Shown here piece by piece: positions 1 through 8,978 of a stretch of 12,638 bases of DNA; within the stretch, counting starts at the first letter, position 1, and each line of letters begins with the position of its first letter. Below the pieces are notes generated by a model. It worked only from the letters and a program-made list of their open reading frames with translations. It was not told where the DNA came from and did not search any database. Origin of the DNA: Smittium culicis. Taxonomy: Eukaryota > Kickxellomycota > Harpellomycetes > Harpellales > Legeriomycetaceae. Position numbers and translations under genes: made by a program. The stretch covers positions 1 to 12,638 of the forward strand of contig LSSN01002578.1 of the NCBI GenBank assembly GCA_001970855.1. Direction: 5' to 3'.

Positions 1-60
1 TTATCAAAAGATGAGCTAAGTAAAAGAGAGAGAGATTCAAAAGGAATCTCATAAACTAAA

Positions 61-70
61 CTATTTATAC
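61..70 (-). promoter_or_regulatory. LTR TATA box
   Basis: On the minus strand the site reads GTATAAATAG, followed about 25-30 bases downstream by a CT-rich stretch (TCTCTCTCT) that is the likely start of transcripts. The same word is found at the equivalent place in the 10954-11261 LTR. Confidence 0.6.
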
Positions 71-118
71 TAAAATCAAAGCTATGTAAAATATATTGTT
101 ATTTAGTTATTGGCTATT

Positions 119-145
119 GCTGAAATGACGTATGGTCATTTCAGC
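119..145. promoter_or_regulatory. U3 dyad flanked by inverted CCAAT boxes
   Basis: Perfect 11-bp inverted repeat GCTGAAATGAC / GTCATTTCAGC around a 5-nt loop (130-134). It is bracketed by ATTGG (left) and CCAAT (right) boxes and contains TGACGTA, which resembles ATF/CREB-type bZIP sites. It lies upstream of the TATA box in LTR orientation, where U3 enhancers are expected. Confidence 0.45.
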
Positions 146-285
146 CAATAAATTTACTGTATGTCATTACATAATGTTATGCTTAGCCAATAACCTCGGA
201 AGTCATATCATTCGATAGCTGGTGATCTTGGCTGTCCATTGGCCGAATCAGTATATCTGATTCCTGGCTGCTATTGGTCGTAACA

Positions 286-362
286 GTCTGTTATACATAT
301 AAGGTGACCCATTTCGCACCTATTGAATAAACATCTTCGAACTATATTTTGACTTATATTTA
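286..362. other. Short unassigned interval between LTR and inverted repeat
   Basis: This stretch separates the left LTR from the left arm of the giant inverted repeat. I see no similarity to the other retroelement parts in the window and no purine-rich tract next to the LTR. It may be old flanking DNA or an unrecognised scrap of pol. Confidence 0.4.
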
Positions 363-751
363 GTTACGACTTATCAAAAGCTTTTACTTATGGTGTATTA
401 TAAGTAATAGAACATCAGTGGAAACTTGTAGGCCAATTGAATAAGTATTGGCTGAGTTATAGCCAATAAAAATTCTATTGGCTGGATCAAATGTGATCAG
501 CCAATAGAATAGAATATATTCAATTGATCAAATAGGATTTATTATAATTAATCAATCCAATAGCAAAGAAGAATATCTACTAGCCAATAGATATAAACCA
601 AGGCTGCTGAAATAATAGCTCATAATTTCATAGCCAATATTTATATATATTAAATCATTAGTTTTATATATAATTGAATCTCCCTATCTCTTTTCTAAAG
701 TATTAAATATGTTAAATAAACTCATCTTTATATTATATACCTTTTTATAAC
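363..751 (+). repeat. LTR-like outer segment of left arm (faces inward)
   Basis: Starts GTTACGAC, has many AGCCAATA / ATTGGCT boxes, an AT-rich TATA-like region and a CT-rich GAATCTCCCTATCTC leader, in the same order as the three other LTRs in the window. The mirror copy on the right starts with a full TGTTACGAT. The inner end is placed near TATAAC at 751 by analogy with the TAACA end of the 10954 LTR and is uncertain. No primer-binding site follows, so it is probably a solo or truncated LTR of a related family. Confidence 0.5.
461..510. repeat. 38-bp unit with 13-bp dyad, absent from right arm
   Basis: ATTCTATTGGCTG (472-484) and CAGCCAATAGAAT (498-510) form a perfect 13-bp inverted repeat. 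AGCCAATA occurs directly repeated at 461-468 and 499-506. The right arm has a single AGCCAATA here (9224-9231, reverse strand), as expected if the unit was deleted between the direct repeats. Confidence 0.75.
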
Positions 752-1240
752 TTTTCAATAGTTAAACCAACCAGCGTGGATTCTGAATGAATATTCTCTA
801 GTTTAAGATACCTTTTCATTAAAATAAGTTCAAGGCTGAATGATGGCAGCGTTGGTATCTTATGCTTTCTAATATCCCATTTCAACAAAGGAGATTCAAA
901 AAAGCGATAAAATCTTATTTTTAATTATTTTAATCTACAAATATTCTATTAATCTATTTAAGTTGTATCAAAAAATTTAAATAAATAAAATTTATTGACT
1001 TTTTATATCAGTGAACCGATTTATAACTTTATAACCTACAATTTTATTTTTTTTAAAATTTTACCGTGCATAAATTATATTTCATAAAATAAGTATTCTG
1101 TTTTAAAGTCTTTCAATATAATTTTAAGGTTTTGTTTTAGAAAAATGCTAATTTATAAATAAATTCATACGATTAAATAATTAATCCAAATAAACAAATT
1201 GATTTATGAGTTCACAGTTATGAATAAATCCAATAAAGGA

Positions 1241-1535
1241 AATGTACCGCCTTGATGGATTTTGGGTGTCCTGTTTTTTTTCATATAAAGTCACAACCAC
1301 CTATATATGACCTCACGGTAACCAATTTAATTATAATTTAAGTGAAACAGTAATTACGTCGATTTAGGGGCAATTCTGCAAAAACAACTGCCGAAGCGAG
1401 CGGGAACAGACTATCCGCACAGTCTAGAGAACAGTCAGCCTTCTCATTGATCCGCTTCAAAAACTAGAGATAACTAAAATTCTCGTACCCCCCGTAACTC
1501 ACGACCGCACCTGAAAATTACCTCGAGGTAGCATA
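1241..1535. other. GC-richer island of unknown nature (left arm)
   Basis: A block of roughly 300 bases that stands out from its AT-rich surroundings and is kept nearly unchanged in the other arm (8215-8505). It holds a perfect 12-bp palindrome TACCTCGAGGTA at 1519-1530 and a small hairpin AGACT-loop-AGTCT inside a GC-rich patch near 1390-1440. No open frame or tRNA-type internal promoter is evident. It could be a structured RNA gene relic, a short repeat element or a remnant of a captured sequence. Confidence 0.4.
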
Positions 1536-2487
1536 AATGAAAATAAATTATATTTTATGTAAAATTTCGAATATATTATTAGTTCATATGAAAATATATA
1601 TCATTTTATAACGAATTAATCAAATCAGCGGGAAATTATGTTAAATTTTTTATCATATTGAAGAATTTGAGCATGATAAATTTTATTATGAATCGAATTT
1701 GGTATGTCAGCCGTTTAATGAATCGGATTTTATTAATAAAAATATGATTTAATATAGTATCAATGACATATTCTTTAATAATAGAAAAATAATAATTATT
1801 TGGCTCCAGAATGACAGTTACAATAAAAAAGATTTTGATTAATTTTTTTCAATAACATTGATTTCTAGTTTCATAGATCAGTAATTAATTTTATGAAACA
1901 AGGAGGCCTAAATTAAGTATATCAAAATAAGGCATTTCACAAGTTTTGTAATAGTATTGAAACTTTAATAAACATATTTAGTTAATTACGTTTATAATTT
2001 CACAATAGATAGAACTTCGATTGAAGTAGTATTTATGATCGCACTTTTGGATAAGATTTTCAGTTCTAAAGTATGTTCTTGATTAATCTCTTGTATCGTA
2101 AATGTTGAAAGTTTTTTGTAAGTATTACAAAGTTTGAATAAAAAATTATATATATCTTTTTGATTTTTAAAATTATTTGATATATTAATAGAAAAAAATT
2201 TTTTTTACATGAATTGAGGGCAAATATATTGAATAATCCATTAATTTTATACGCGTCATGTATAGCTTTTTTATTATGACTTTTTTATTAGCAAAATTTC
2301 GAATATAAAATGCTTATAAATATATGAAAATTATATTTTTTGTATTTATTTTATTTATCAAATAATTTATAAATAAATACGACTTATTAATTGGTTTTTT
2401 TTATCCAAAAAAATGCAACATTTTTAAACTTAATCTATTCATAAAGATAATAATAGCTAGAAAAATAATAGGATACAATAATTATTG

Positions 2488-2543
2488 ATGTTTTACATGT
2501 GGTAAATAGTTATTAATGTTTTACATGTGGTAAATAGTTATTA
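2488..2543 (+). repeat. 28-bp minisatellite, two copies
   Basis: Two exact tandem copies of a 28-bp unit (2488-2515 and 2516-2543) that contains TTTACATGTGGTAAA, itself nearly palindromic. The equivalent site in the right arm has three copies. Confidence 0.9.
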
Positions 2544-3394
2544 TAATTAATGGGGTTGTCAAAAAATAGAATTTATTTTTTTTGGGAAAAGGTAAATAAT
2601 TTGTCAAATCATGGTTCTTAATTAATATAGATTCAGTTAATAAAACCTTGCGATTAATTTTAAGCCAATGGAATTTTTTAAAAAAAATGCAAATTTCGGT
2701 AATGAAAATCAAGCAAAAACCCCTGTTTAAATAAAAATTACGCCCTATGGTAAATATCGGCTACTTACATTTTTGTTTGAGATTTTTAACTTAATCGAAA
2801 TCCCAAAATTAAAGTAAATTTGTAATCCCTATCTATAAGGTATTGAAAAGTTATGAAAGCGTTTTTAGTGGGATATTTTATCAATTTGATTAATATTTAA
2901 GCTATAATCGATAGTTCTGGAGCTATTTTTAGTGTGATTTAGCGATACTGTGAATCGTAGTGATAAATAATATAAATATTAATTTATTTTATCTATTATA
3001 TATAGATTTAAAATTGTCTAATAAAATTATATATTTTTGCAAAACTTTATTTTGAAAAAATATTTCTAAGTGAAAATATAATAGAAAAAGTTTCTCTCTT
3101 AGAAATAGTCCCCCATAAATCAATTATAGCTCAAAGATATTTATTCCATAGATTTCATATATGTCACCTTGTATAATTATCACTTTATGGATTAAAACTA
3201 TAATTTGGGTACTAACTCATAAACATTCAAAATAGAATAGAATAAAATAAAGGTAACTTCAACTTATTAAATACGTAACAAACCAACTTGGGAGTTGAGC
3301 AATATGTATTATAAGCCACTCAATATTGAATGATGCAATCATTGCTGTAATATGATAGTCAGACTCTAATACCTATTTTAGCATTATTTGTTTT

Positions 3395-3580
3395 AATACT
3401 ACTCCATTTGTTCTATTTTTTATACGTTAAGCCGTTGTTTTTTTAGCTTCTGCACAAAATTTAATGCCTAAGCCTGCTTATATTTTCATGGTTTTTTCGA
3501 TGTTATAAAAGATATCTGATCACAATTTCAGTTACTCCATTATACCGAGGTGTATATGGAACGATCCTTGTTAGTAATAT
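3395..3580 (-). pseudogene. Ty1/copia integrase relic (left arm)
   Basis: On the minus strand one frame gives PYTPRYNGVTE, the signature PYTPQ-x-NG-x-x-E of retroviral-type integrases that holds the third catalytic acid. After a frame change it continues NIEKTMKI, stop, AGLGIKFCAEA, then NRTNGVV, matching in order the copia-type block around AGL, F-W-x-EA and NR. The usual Trp is Cys here. Several stops and at least one frameshift make it dead. Only this internal slice of pol is recognisable. The upstream part expected on the far side of the mariner insertion is missing; a mirror copy of the same slice is there instead. Confidence 0.7.
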
Positions 3581-3618
3581 TGAATTTTTTTTTATAATAG
3601 TAAAATATTTTGATATTA

Positions 3619-3877
3619 CAGGGTTTTGCATTCTATTTTACAAAATTTCAAAACAATTTTGCAATAAAAATTTTTTCGCGTTTCGCGTTTCGATTTTCGA
3701 AATTATGTAAGCAATTTCAAAACGATTTTACATTGCGTAATTTCAATTTTTCAAAGCTCTCATTCTACATTGTAAAGCTGCTTATATGAGCGTGAAAAAT
3801 AAAATTGGGGATACTAAAAATCTCTACTATAAGAAAAGCTCTACAATTTCATAAAATTTTGCAAATAAAAAAAATAA
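3619..3877 (+). repeat. Left terminal inverted repeat of the mariner element
   Basis: Pairs with 5851-6101. It differs from the right copy at a dozen or more positions by eye and carries a short extra CGCGTTT-type duplication near 3676-3690. The shared similarity stops at about 3877, where the two sides become unrelated. Confidence 0.85.
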
Positions 3878-4412
3878 TTACAAGCCATCTATCTTTTTTA
3901 ATTTCTCTTTTAATTTCTACAAGTATTTCTCAATAAAACTATCGAACTTGTATTAGTTATAACCTTTTATTGTGACCTATTAATACTATTAAACTATTTA
4001 AACATAGAGCTTCATTACATTTAGATAATAAAAAAATACATGAATAAAGCTAAATAAAGATGATTAATACGTGACCCTAATTCGAACTCGAAATATACGA
4101 ATTTATAATTATACATGTATACCTTGTAAGAATTATTCAATTGTAATTTAATTTATATACAATATATCAATTTAGAGCGATGACTATCTAATCTTTTAAT
4201 TACAACACTATTACTTTAAAATTTCATTTATAGGATATTATTAATTTATTATAAGCTATAAATAATATCGCAAAGTATCATTTGCTTTTTACTATTTAAT
4301 TTTAATAAAATTTTAAAATAAATTGACTATTTAAACATGACTAATATAAAATAAAGCAATATATTTCGTATTAGATATATTAAATAAAAAGTATTAAAAT
4401 AAAAAATTTGTA
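3878..4412. other. AT-rich filler downstream of transposase
   Basis: About 530 AT-rich bases between the transposase stop codon and the left terminal repeat. No open frame, motif or repeat stands out. Confidence 0.5.
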
Positions 4413-5421
4413 TTATTGTTCGATTATTTCTCTTCTTCCAGATGATATTAAGTATTTGTTCATGTTTCTATAATATCCATTACAATCCTCTCTTGTTACA
4501 CTTTCAAACCCTTCATTTATTTTATTAAAAAGATCAGATTCATTTTCAGGCTTAGAATATCTGACATAGTTTTTTACCTTTGAAAACAAATTTTCTATAG
4601 GATTTAGAAAAGGGAAATACGGGGGTAAATATAACAATTTAAAGTTGGTAGTTTCAATAAATTCCTTTATTATTTCAGTTTTATGGAATGCAACATTATC
4701 CATAACTAAAATCCCTCGTGTTATACCTTTGAATTCGAAGTCATTTAAAAGATCATTTATATAATCGTAGAATGAATCTGACCTGTAGGCTACAAAGCTC
4801 GGCAAAAAAAAAAAAAATTAAATCCAATTTTATTTACTGTGCAACAAGTTGATAAATTTCTTGATCTTATATTGTGTGCTACTCAAATCGGAAAAGTTCC
4901 TTTTTTTGATCTCCCATATAAAGGTCTTAAGGAAACAGAAAATACTACCTCATCGACGAAAAAAAATACTTCTTCGTCATAGGTAGCTGTATAATCGGTG
5001 TATGTTTTTGATTAGTCCTCCCTGGAATTTAAATTTTCATCATCATTTCTTCTAATTGGCAAAATTCTTATTCTCTTTAAATTATAGAAAAACCTAATAC
5101 AGCATCTATGTACTGTAGAAATTGATAGTTCAATATCGAATTCTTTTTTAACCATTTCTTTAATATCAGTCAATCTCAAGGTACGGTATTCATCCAATAA
5201 TCGTAACATATAACTTTCAATTCCAATGTTTACTTTTAAATTAACTGCTCCACCTTTAGGCATTGGTGCAATTCTGGATTCTGACTGGTATGCTTTTATT
5301 ATTTTATACACTGTATTTATTTTAATTTTCAGATCTTCTGATATCTCCTTTGCAGGTTTTGATTCAATATAATATGAACTACTCTTTCCCTATCTTCGGT
5401 ACTTGTCGTTTTATATTTCAT
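4413..5421 (-). pseudogene. Tc1/mariner (DD34E) transposase, dead
   Basis: Would encode about 336 residues, normal for a Tc1/mariner transposase that cuts and pastes the element at TA. An ATG at 5421 opens a frame lost by frameshift near 5365-5385. The next frame carries two helix-turn-helix segments (SKPAKEISEDL... and TDIKEMVKKEF...STVHRC) and a GAPxGG-like PMPKGGA patch. After an in-frame TAA (5012-5014) it continues into FFFVDE with the first catalytic Asp (codon 4952-4954). An in-frame TGA (4883-4885) and a frameshift at a 14-A run (4804-4817) follow. The last frame (4413-4805) has the second Asp in VMDNVAFHK (codon 4698-4700) and LNPIE with the catalytic Glu 34 residues later, plus an intact C-terminus. 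All catalytic residues remain; the reading frame does not. Confidence 0.88.
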
Positions 5422-5850
5422 TTTAAAAAATTTTTTCAATATTTGAATTATATATTTTTTGAATAATTTATTCAGGATGAAAAAAAACGATTATATAAAT
5501 TAAATGCATATATATCATTTGAAAAATAAAAAATTTCCTTGAAATTTAAGATATAAAAAAATAATAACATATGTATAATTATTTTTCTTTGAATATTTTT
5601 CTTCATTTATTTTTGAAACACTTAATAATAATATATTATTGTTTATAAAATACTAAATCAAGACTAAGCAAAGATATTTTATTGATATCACGTATAAAAT
5701 TAACATAAATATTCATTTATTAAAAAAATTTAGATGTTAAAGTATAAAATTATATAAAAAAAGTATATAGCGTGCGAGTATATTTAATATGAATAAAAAG
5801 GTATAAGGGTAGGTATACTAATTTCAAATAGATAAAACGCGAAAGATTAT
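5422..5850. other. AT-rich 5' region of the transposon
   Basis: About 430 AT-rich bases between the right terminal repeat and the transposase start. It would contain the transposase promoter, but I see no distinctive site and no gene. Confidence 0.45.
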
Positions 5851-6101
5851 TTATTTTTTTTATTTACAAATTTTTATGAAATTTTAAAGCTTTTTTTAAA
5901 GTAGAGATTTTTAGTATCCCCAATTTTTTTTTTCACGCTCAAATAAGCAGCTTTTCAATCTAGAATCAGAGCTTTGCAAAATTGAAATTACGCAATGTAA
6001 AATCGTTTTGAAATTGCTTACGTAATTTCGAAAATCGAAACGCGAAAAATTTTTATTGCAAAATTGTTTTGAAATTTTGCAAAATAGAATGCAAAACCCT
6101 G
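5851..6101 (-). repeat. Right terminal inverted repeat of the mariner element
   Basis: Reverse complement of 3619-3877. The outer end TGCAAAACCCTG directly abuts TA. It shares the word TTGGGGATACTAAAAATCTC with the left copy. Confidence 0.85.
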
Positions 6102-6140
6102 TAATATCAAAATATTTTACTATTATAAAACAAAATTCAA

Positions 6141-6328
6141 TATTACTCATAAGGAACATTCCATATACACCTCAGCATAATGGTTTAACTGAAATTGTGA
6201 TCAGATATCTTTTATAACATCGAAAAAACCATGAAAATATAAGCAGGCTTAGGCATTAAATTTTGTGCAGAAGCTAAAAAAACAACGGCTTAACGTATAA
6301 AAAATAGAACAAATGGAGTAGTATTAAA
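6141..6328 (+). pseudogene. Ty1/copia integrase relic (right arm)
   Basis: Plus-strand mirror of the relic at 3395-3580. Here the motif reads IPYTPQHNGLTE, closer to the family form than the left copy, then after a frame change NIEKTMKI, stop, AGLGIKFCAEA and NRTNGVV. Stops and frameshifts are shared with the left copy, so the decay came before the duplication. Downstream, one frame reads SDYHITAMIASFNIEWL, which is loosely reminiscent of the end of copia RNase H (EAEY..A...A..E..WL); that match is weak. Confidence 0.72.
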
Positions 6329-7176
6329 ACAAATAATGCTAAAATAGGTATTAGAGTCTGACTATCATATTACAGCAATGATTGCATCATTCAATATTGA
6401 GTGGCTTATAATACACATTGCTCAACTCCCAAGTTGGTTTGTTACGTATTTAATAAGTTGAAGTTACCTTTATTTTATTCTATTCTATTTTGAATGTTTA
6501 TGAGTTAGTACCCAAATTATAGTTTTAATCCATAAAGTGATAATTATACAAGGTGACATATATGAAATCTATGGAATAAATATCTTTGAGCTATAATTGA
6601 TTTATGGGGGACTATTTCTAAGAGAGAAACTTTTTCTATTATATTTTCACTTAGAAATATTTTTTCAAAATAAAGTTTTGCAAAAATATATAATTTTATT
6701 AGACAATTTTAAATCTATATATAATAGATAAAATAAATTAATATTTATATTATTTATCACTACGATTCACAGTATCGCTAAATCACACTAAAAATAGCTC
6801 CAGAACTATCGATTATAGCTTAAATATTAATCAAATTGATAAAATATCCCACTAAAAACGCTTTCATAACTTTTCAATACCTTATAGATAGGGATTACAA
6901 ATTTACTTTAATTTTGGGATTTCGATTAAGTTAAAAATCTCAAACAAAAATGTAAGTAGCCGATATTTACCATAGGGCGTAATTTTTATTTAAACAGGGG
7001 TTTTTGCTTGATTTTCATTACCGAAATTTGCATTTTTTTTAAAAAATTCCATTGGCCTAAAATTAATCGCAAGGTTTTATTAACTGAATCTATATTAATT
7101 AAGAACCATGATTTGACAAATTATTTACCTTTTCCCAAAAAAAATAAATTCTATTTTTTGACAACCCCATTAATTA

Positions 7177-7260
7177 TAATAACTATTTACCACATGTAAA
7201 ATATTAATAACTATTTACCACATGTAAAACATTAATAACTATTTACCACATGTAAAACAT
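7177..7260 (-). repeat. 28-bp minisatellite, three copies
   Basis: Tandem copies at 7177-7204, 7205-7232 and 7233-7260 of the reverse complement of the unit found at 2488-2543. The first copy has a single-base variant (ATAT for ACAT at its end). Confidence 0.9.
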
Positions 7261-8214
7261 CAATAATTATTGTATCCTATTATTTTTCTAGCTATTATTA
7301 TCTTTATGAATAGATTAAGTTTAAAAACGTTGCATTTTTTTGGATAAAAAAAACCAATTAATAAGTCGTATTTATTTATAAATTATTTGATAAATAAAAT
7401 AAATACAAAAAATATAATTTTCATATATTTATAAGCATTTTATATTCGAAATTTTGCTAATAAAAAAGTCATAATAAAAAAGCTATACATGACGCGTATA
7501 AAATTATTGGATTATTCAATATATTTGCCCTCAATTCATGTAAAAAAATTATTTTCTATTAATATATCAAATAATTTTAAAAATCAAAAAGATATATAAT
7601 TTTTTATTCGAATTTTGTAATACTTACAAAAAACTTTCAACATTTACGATACAAGAGATTAATCAAGAACATACTTTAGAACTGAAAATCTTATCCAAAA
7701 GTGCGATCATATATACTACTTCAATCGAAGTTCTATCTATTGTGAAATTATAAACGTAATTAACTAAATATGTTTATTAAAGTTTCAATACTATTACAAA
7801 ACTTGTGAAATGCCTTATTTTGATATACTTAATTTAGGCCTCCTTGTTTCATAAAATTAATTACTGATCTATGAAACTAGAAATCAATGTTATTGAAAAA
7901 AATTAATCAAAATCTTTTTTATTGTAACTGTCATTCTGGAGCCAAATAATTATTATTTTTCTATTATTAAAGAATATGTCATTGATACTATATTAAATCA
8001 TATTTTTATTAATAAAATCCGATTCATTAAACGGCTGACATACCAAATTCGATTCATAATAAAATTTATCATGTTCAAATTCTTCAATATGATAAACAGT
8101 TTAACATATTTTCCCGCTGATTTGATTAATTCGTTATAAAATGATTTATATTTTCATATGAACTAATAATATATTCGAAATTTTACCAAAAATATAATTT
8201 ATTTTCATTTATGC

Positions 8215-8505
8215 TACCTCGAGGTAATTTTCAGGTGCGGTCGTGAGTTACGGGGGGTACGAGAATTTTAGTTATCTCTAGTTTTTGAAGCGGATCAATG
8301 AGAAGGCTGACTGTTCTCTAGACTGTGCGGATAGTCTGTTCCCGCTCGCTTCGGCAGTTGTTTTTGCAGAATTGCCCCTAAATCGACGTAATTACTGTTT
8401 CACTTAAATTATAGTTAAATTGGTTACCGTGAGGTCATATATAGGTGGTTGTGACTTTATATGAAAAAAAAAGGACACCCAAAATCCATCAAGGCGGTAC
8501 ATGTC
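8215..8505. other. GC-richer island of unknown nature (right arm)
   Basis: Reverse-complement copy of 1241-1535, including the palindrome TACCTCGAGGTA at 8215-8226. Its near identity to the other arm reflects the recent origin or conversion of the repeat and is not in itself evidence of function. Confidence 0.4.
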
Positions 8506-8978
8506 CTTTATTGGATTTATTCATAACTGTGAACTCATAAATTAATTTGTTTATTTGGATTAATTATTTAATCGTATGAATTAATTTATAAATTAGCATT
8601 TTTTCTAAAACAAAACCTTAAAATTATATTGAAAGACTTTAAAACAGAATACTTATTTTATGAAATATAATTTATGCACGGTAAAATTTTAAAAAAAATA
8701 AAATTGTAGATTATAAAGTTATAAATCGGTTCACTGATATAAAAAGTCAATAAATTTTTTGATACAACTTAAATAAGTTAATAGAATATTTGTAGATTAA
8801 AATAATTAAAAATAAGATTTTATCGCTTTTTTGAATCTCCTTTATTGAAATGGGATATTAGAAAGCATAAGATACCAATGCTGCCATCATTCAGCCTTGA
8901 ACTTATTTTAATGAAAAGGTATCTTAAACTAGAGAATATTCATTCAGAATCCACGCTGGTTGGTTTAACTATTGAAAA

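Larger units (their letters stand above)
1..285 (-). repeat. Ty3/gypsy-type LTR, cut by the window start
   Basis: Read on the minus strand this begins TGTTACGACC at 285 and runs off the window at position 1, lacking roughly the last 20-30 bases of the LTR. It aligns along its whole length with the LTR at 10954-11261. The TATA region and pyrimidine-rich leader are nearly identical, while the outer U3 half has drifted. It holds a TATA box, an 11-bp dyad and several CCAAT boxes. No purine-rich tract lies just upstream of its 5' edge (286-300), so it is not clearly the 3' LTR of the element at 9344-11261; it may be a solo LTR or a different insertion. Confidence 0.75.
752..3394. other. AT-rich non-coding part of left arm
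   Basis: Long AT-rich stretch with frequent stops in all frames. It contains the GC-richer island (1241-1535) and the 28-bp minisatellite (2488-2543), annotated separately. The only open frame of note (2521-2712, minus, 63 codons) is low complexity and merely mirrored in the other arm. Near 760-890 a GC-moderate patch carries GATACC and GGTATC as a widely spaced pair, without convincing structure. I recognise no gene. Confidence 0.6.
363..3877 (+). repeat. Left arm of giant inverted repeat
   Basis: The segment matches the reverse complement of 5851-9343 almost continuously. Anchor words include GCTTTTACTTATGGTG at the outer end, the GC-richer island near 1240-1535, the 28-bp minisatellite, the copia relic and the mariner terminal repeat at the inner end. 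By eye most of the arm differs by only one or two bases per hundred, with small indels. Divergence rises clearly in the innermost 350 bases. The spacer between arms is about 1.97 kb. It contains no intact gene. Confidence 0.93.
3617..6103 (-). mobile_element. Tc1/mariner-type DNA transposon, degraded
   Basis: The element runs 3619-6101 (about 2.5 kb). It begins CAGGGTTTTGCA, ends with the reverse complement TGCAAAACCCTG, and is flanked by TA on both sides (3617-3618 and 6102-6103), the target duplication of this superfamily. Its terminal repeats are long, about 250-260 bp. A single transposase gene of family-typical length lies inside on the minus strand but is broken in at least four places, so the copy cannot move by itself. 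It sits at the exact centre of the giant inverted repeat, and the sequence symmetry continues outward through both TA sites. Confidence 0.85.
6329..8978. other. AT-rich non-coding part of right arm
   Basis: Mirror of 752-3394. AT-rich with dense stops. It holds the minisatellite (7177-7260) and the GC-richer island (8215-8505). The 63-codon open frame at 7008-7199 is the mirror of the one at 2521-2712, low complexity and not supported as a gene. Confidence 0.6.

Noticed and set aside
286..362. Polypurine tract and pol tail belonging to the LTR at 1-285
   Set aside because: No purine run abuts the LTR edge, and the translated sequence shows no integrase or chromodomain motif.
801..875. GATACC ... 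GGTATC pair as a small inverted-repeat element or RNA
   Set aside because: Only six paired bases at the ends and no further stem; too weak to call.
2488..2543. CRISPR-like array
   Set aside because: The repeats are directly adjacent with no spacers; it is a minisatellite in a eukaryote-type region.
2521..2712. 63-codon open frame, minus strand, with a near-identical mirror at 7008-7199
   Set aside because: Low-complexity AT-driven sequence; the conservation is explained by the inverted repeat, and no domain or start context supports a gene.
5911..6159. 82-codon open frame, minus strand
   Set aside because: It runs across the mariner terminal repeat, the TA site and the copia relic, so it is a chance frame over unrelated pieces.
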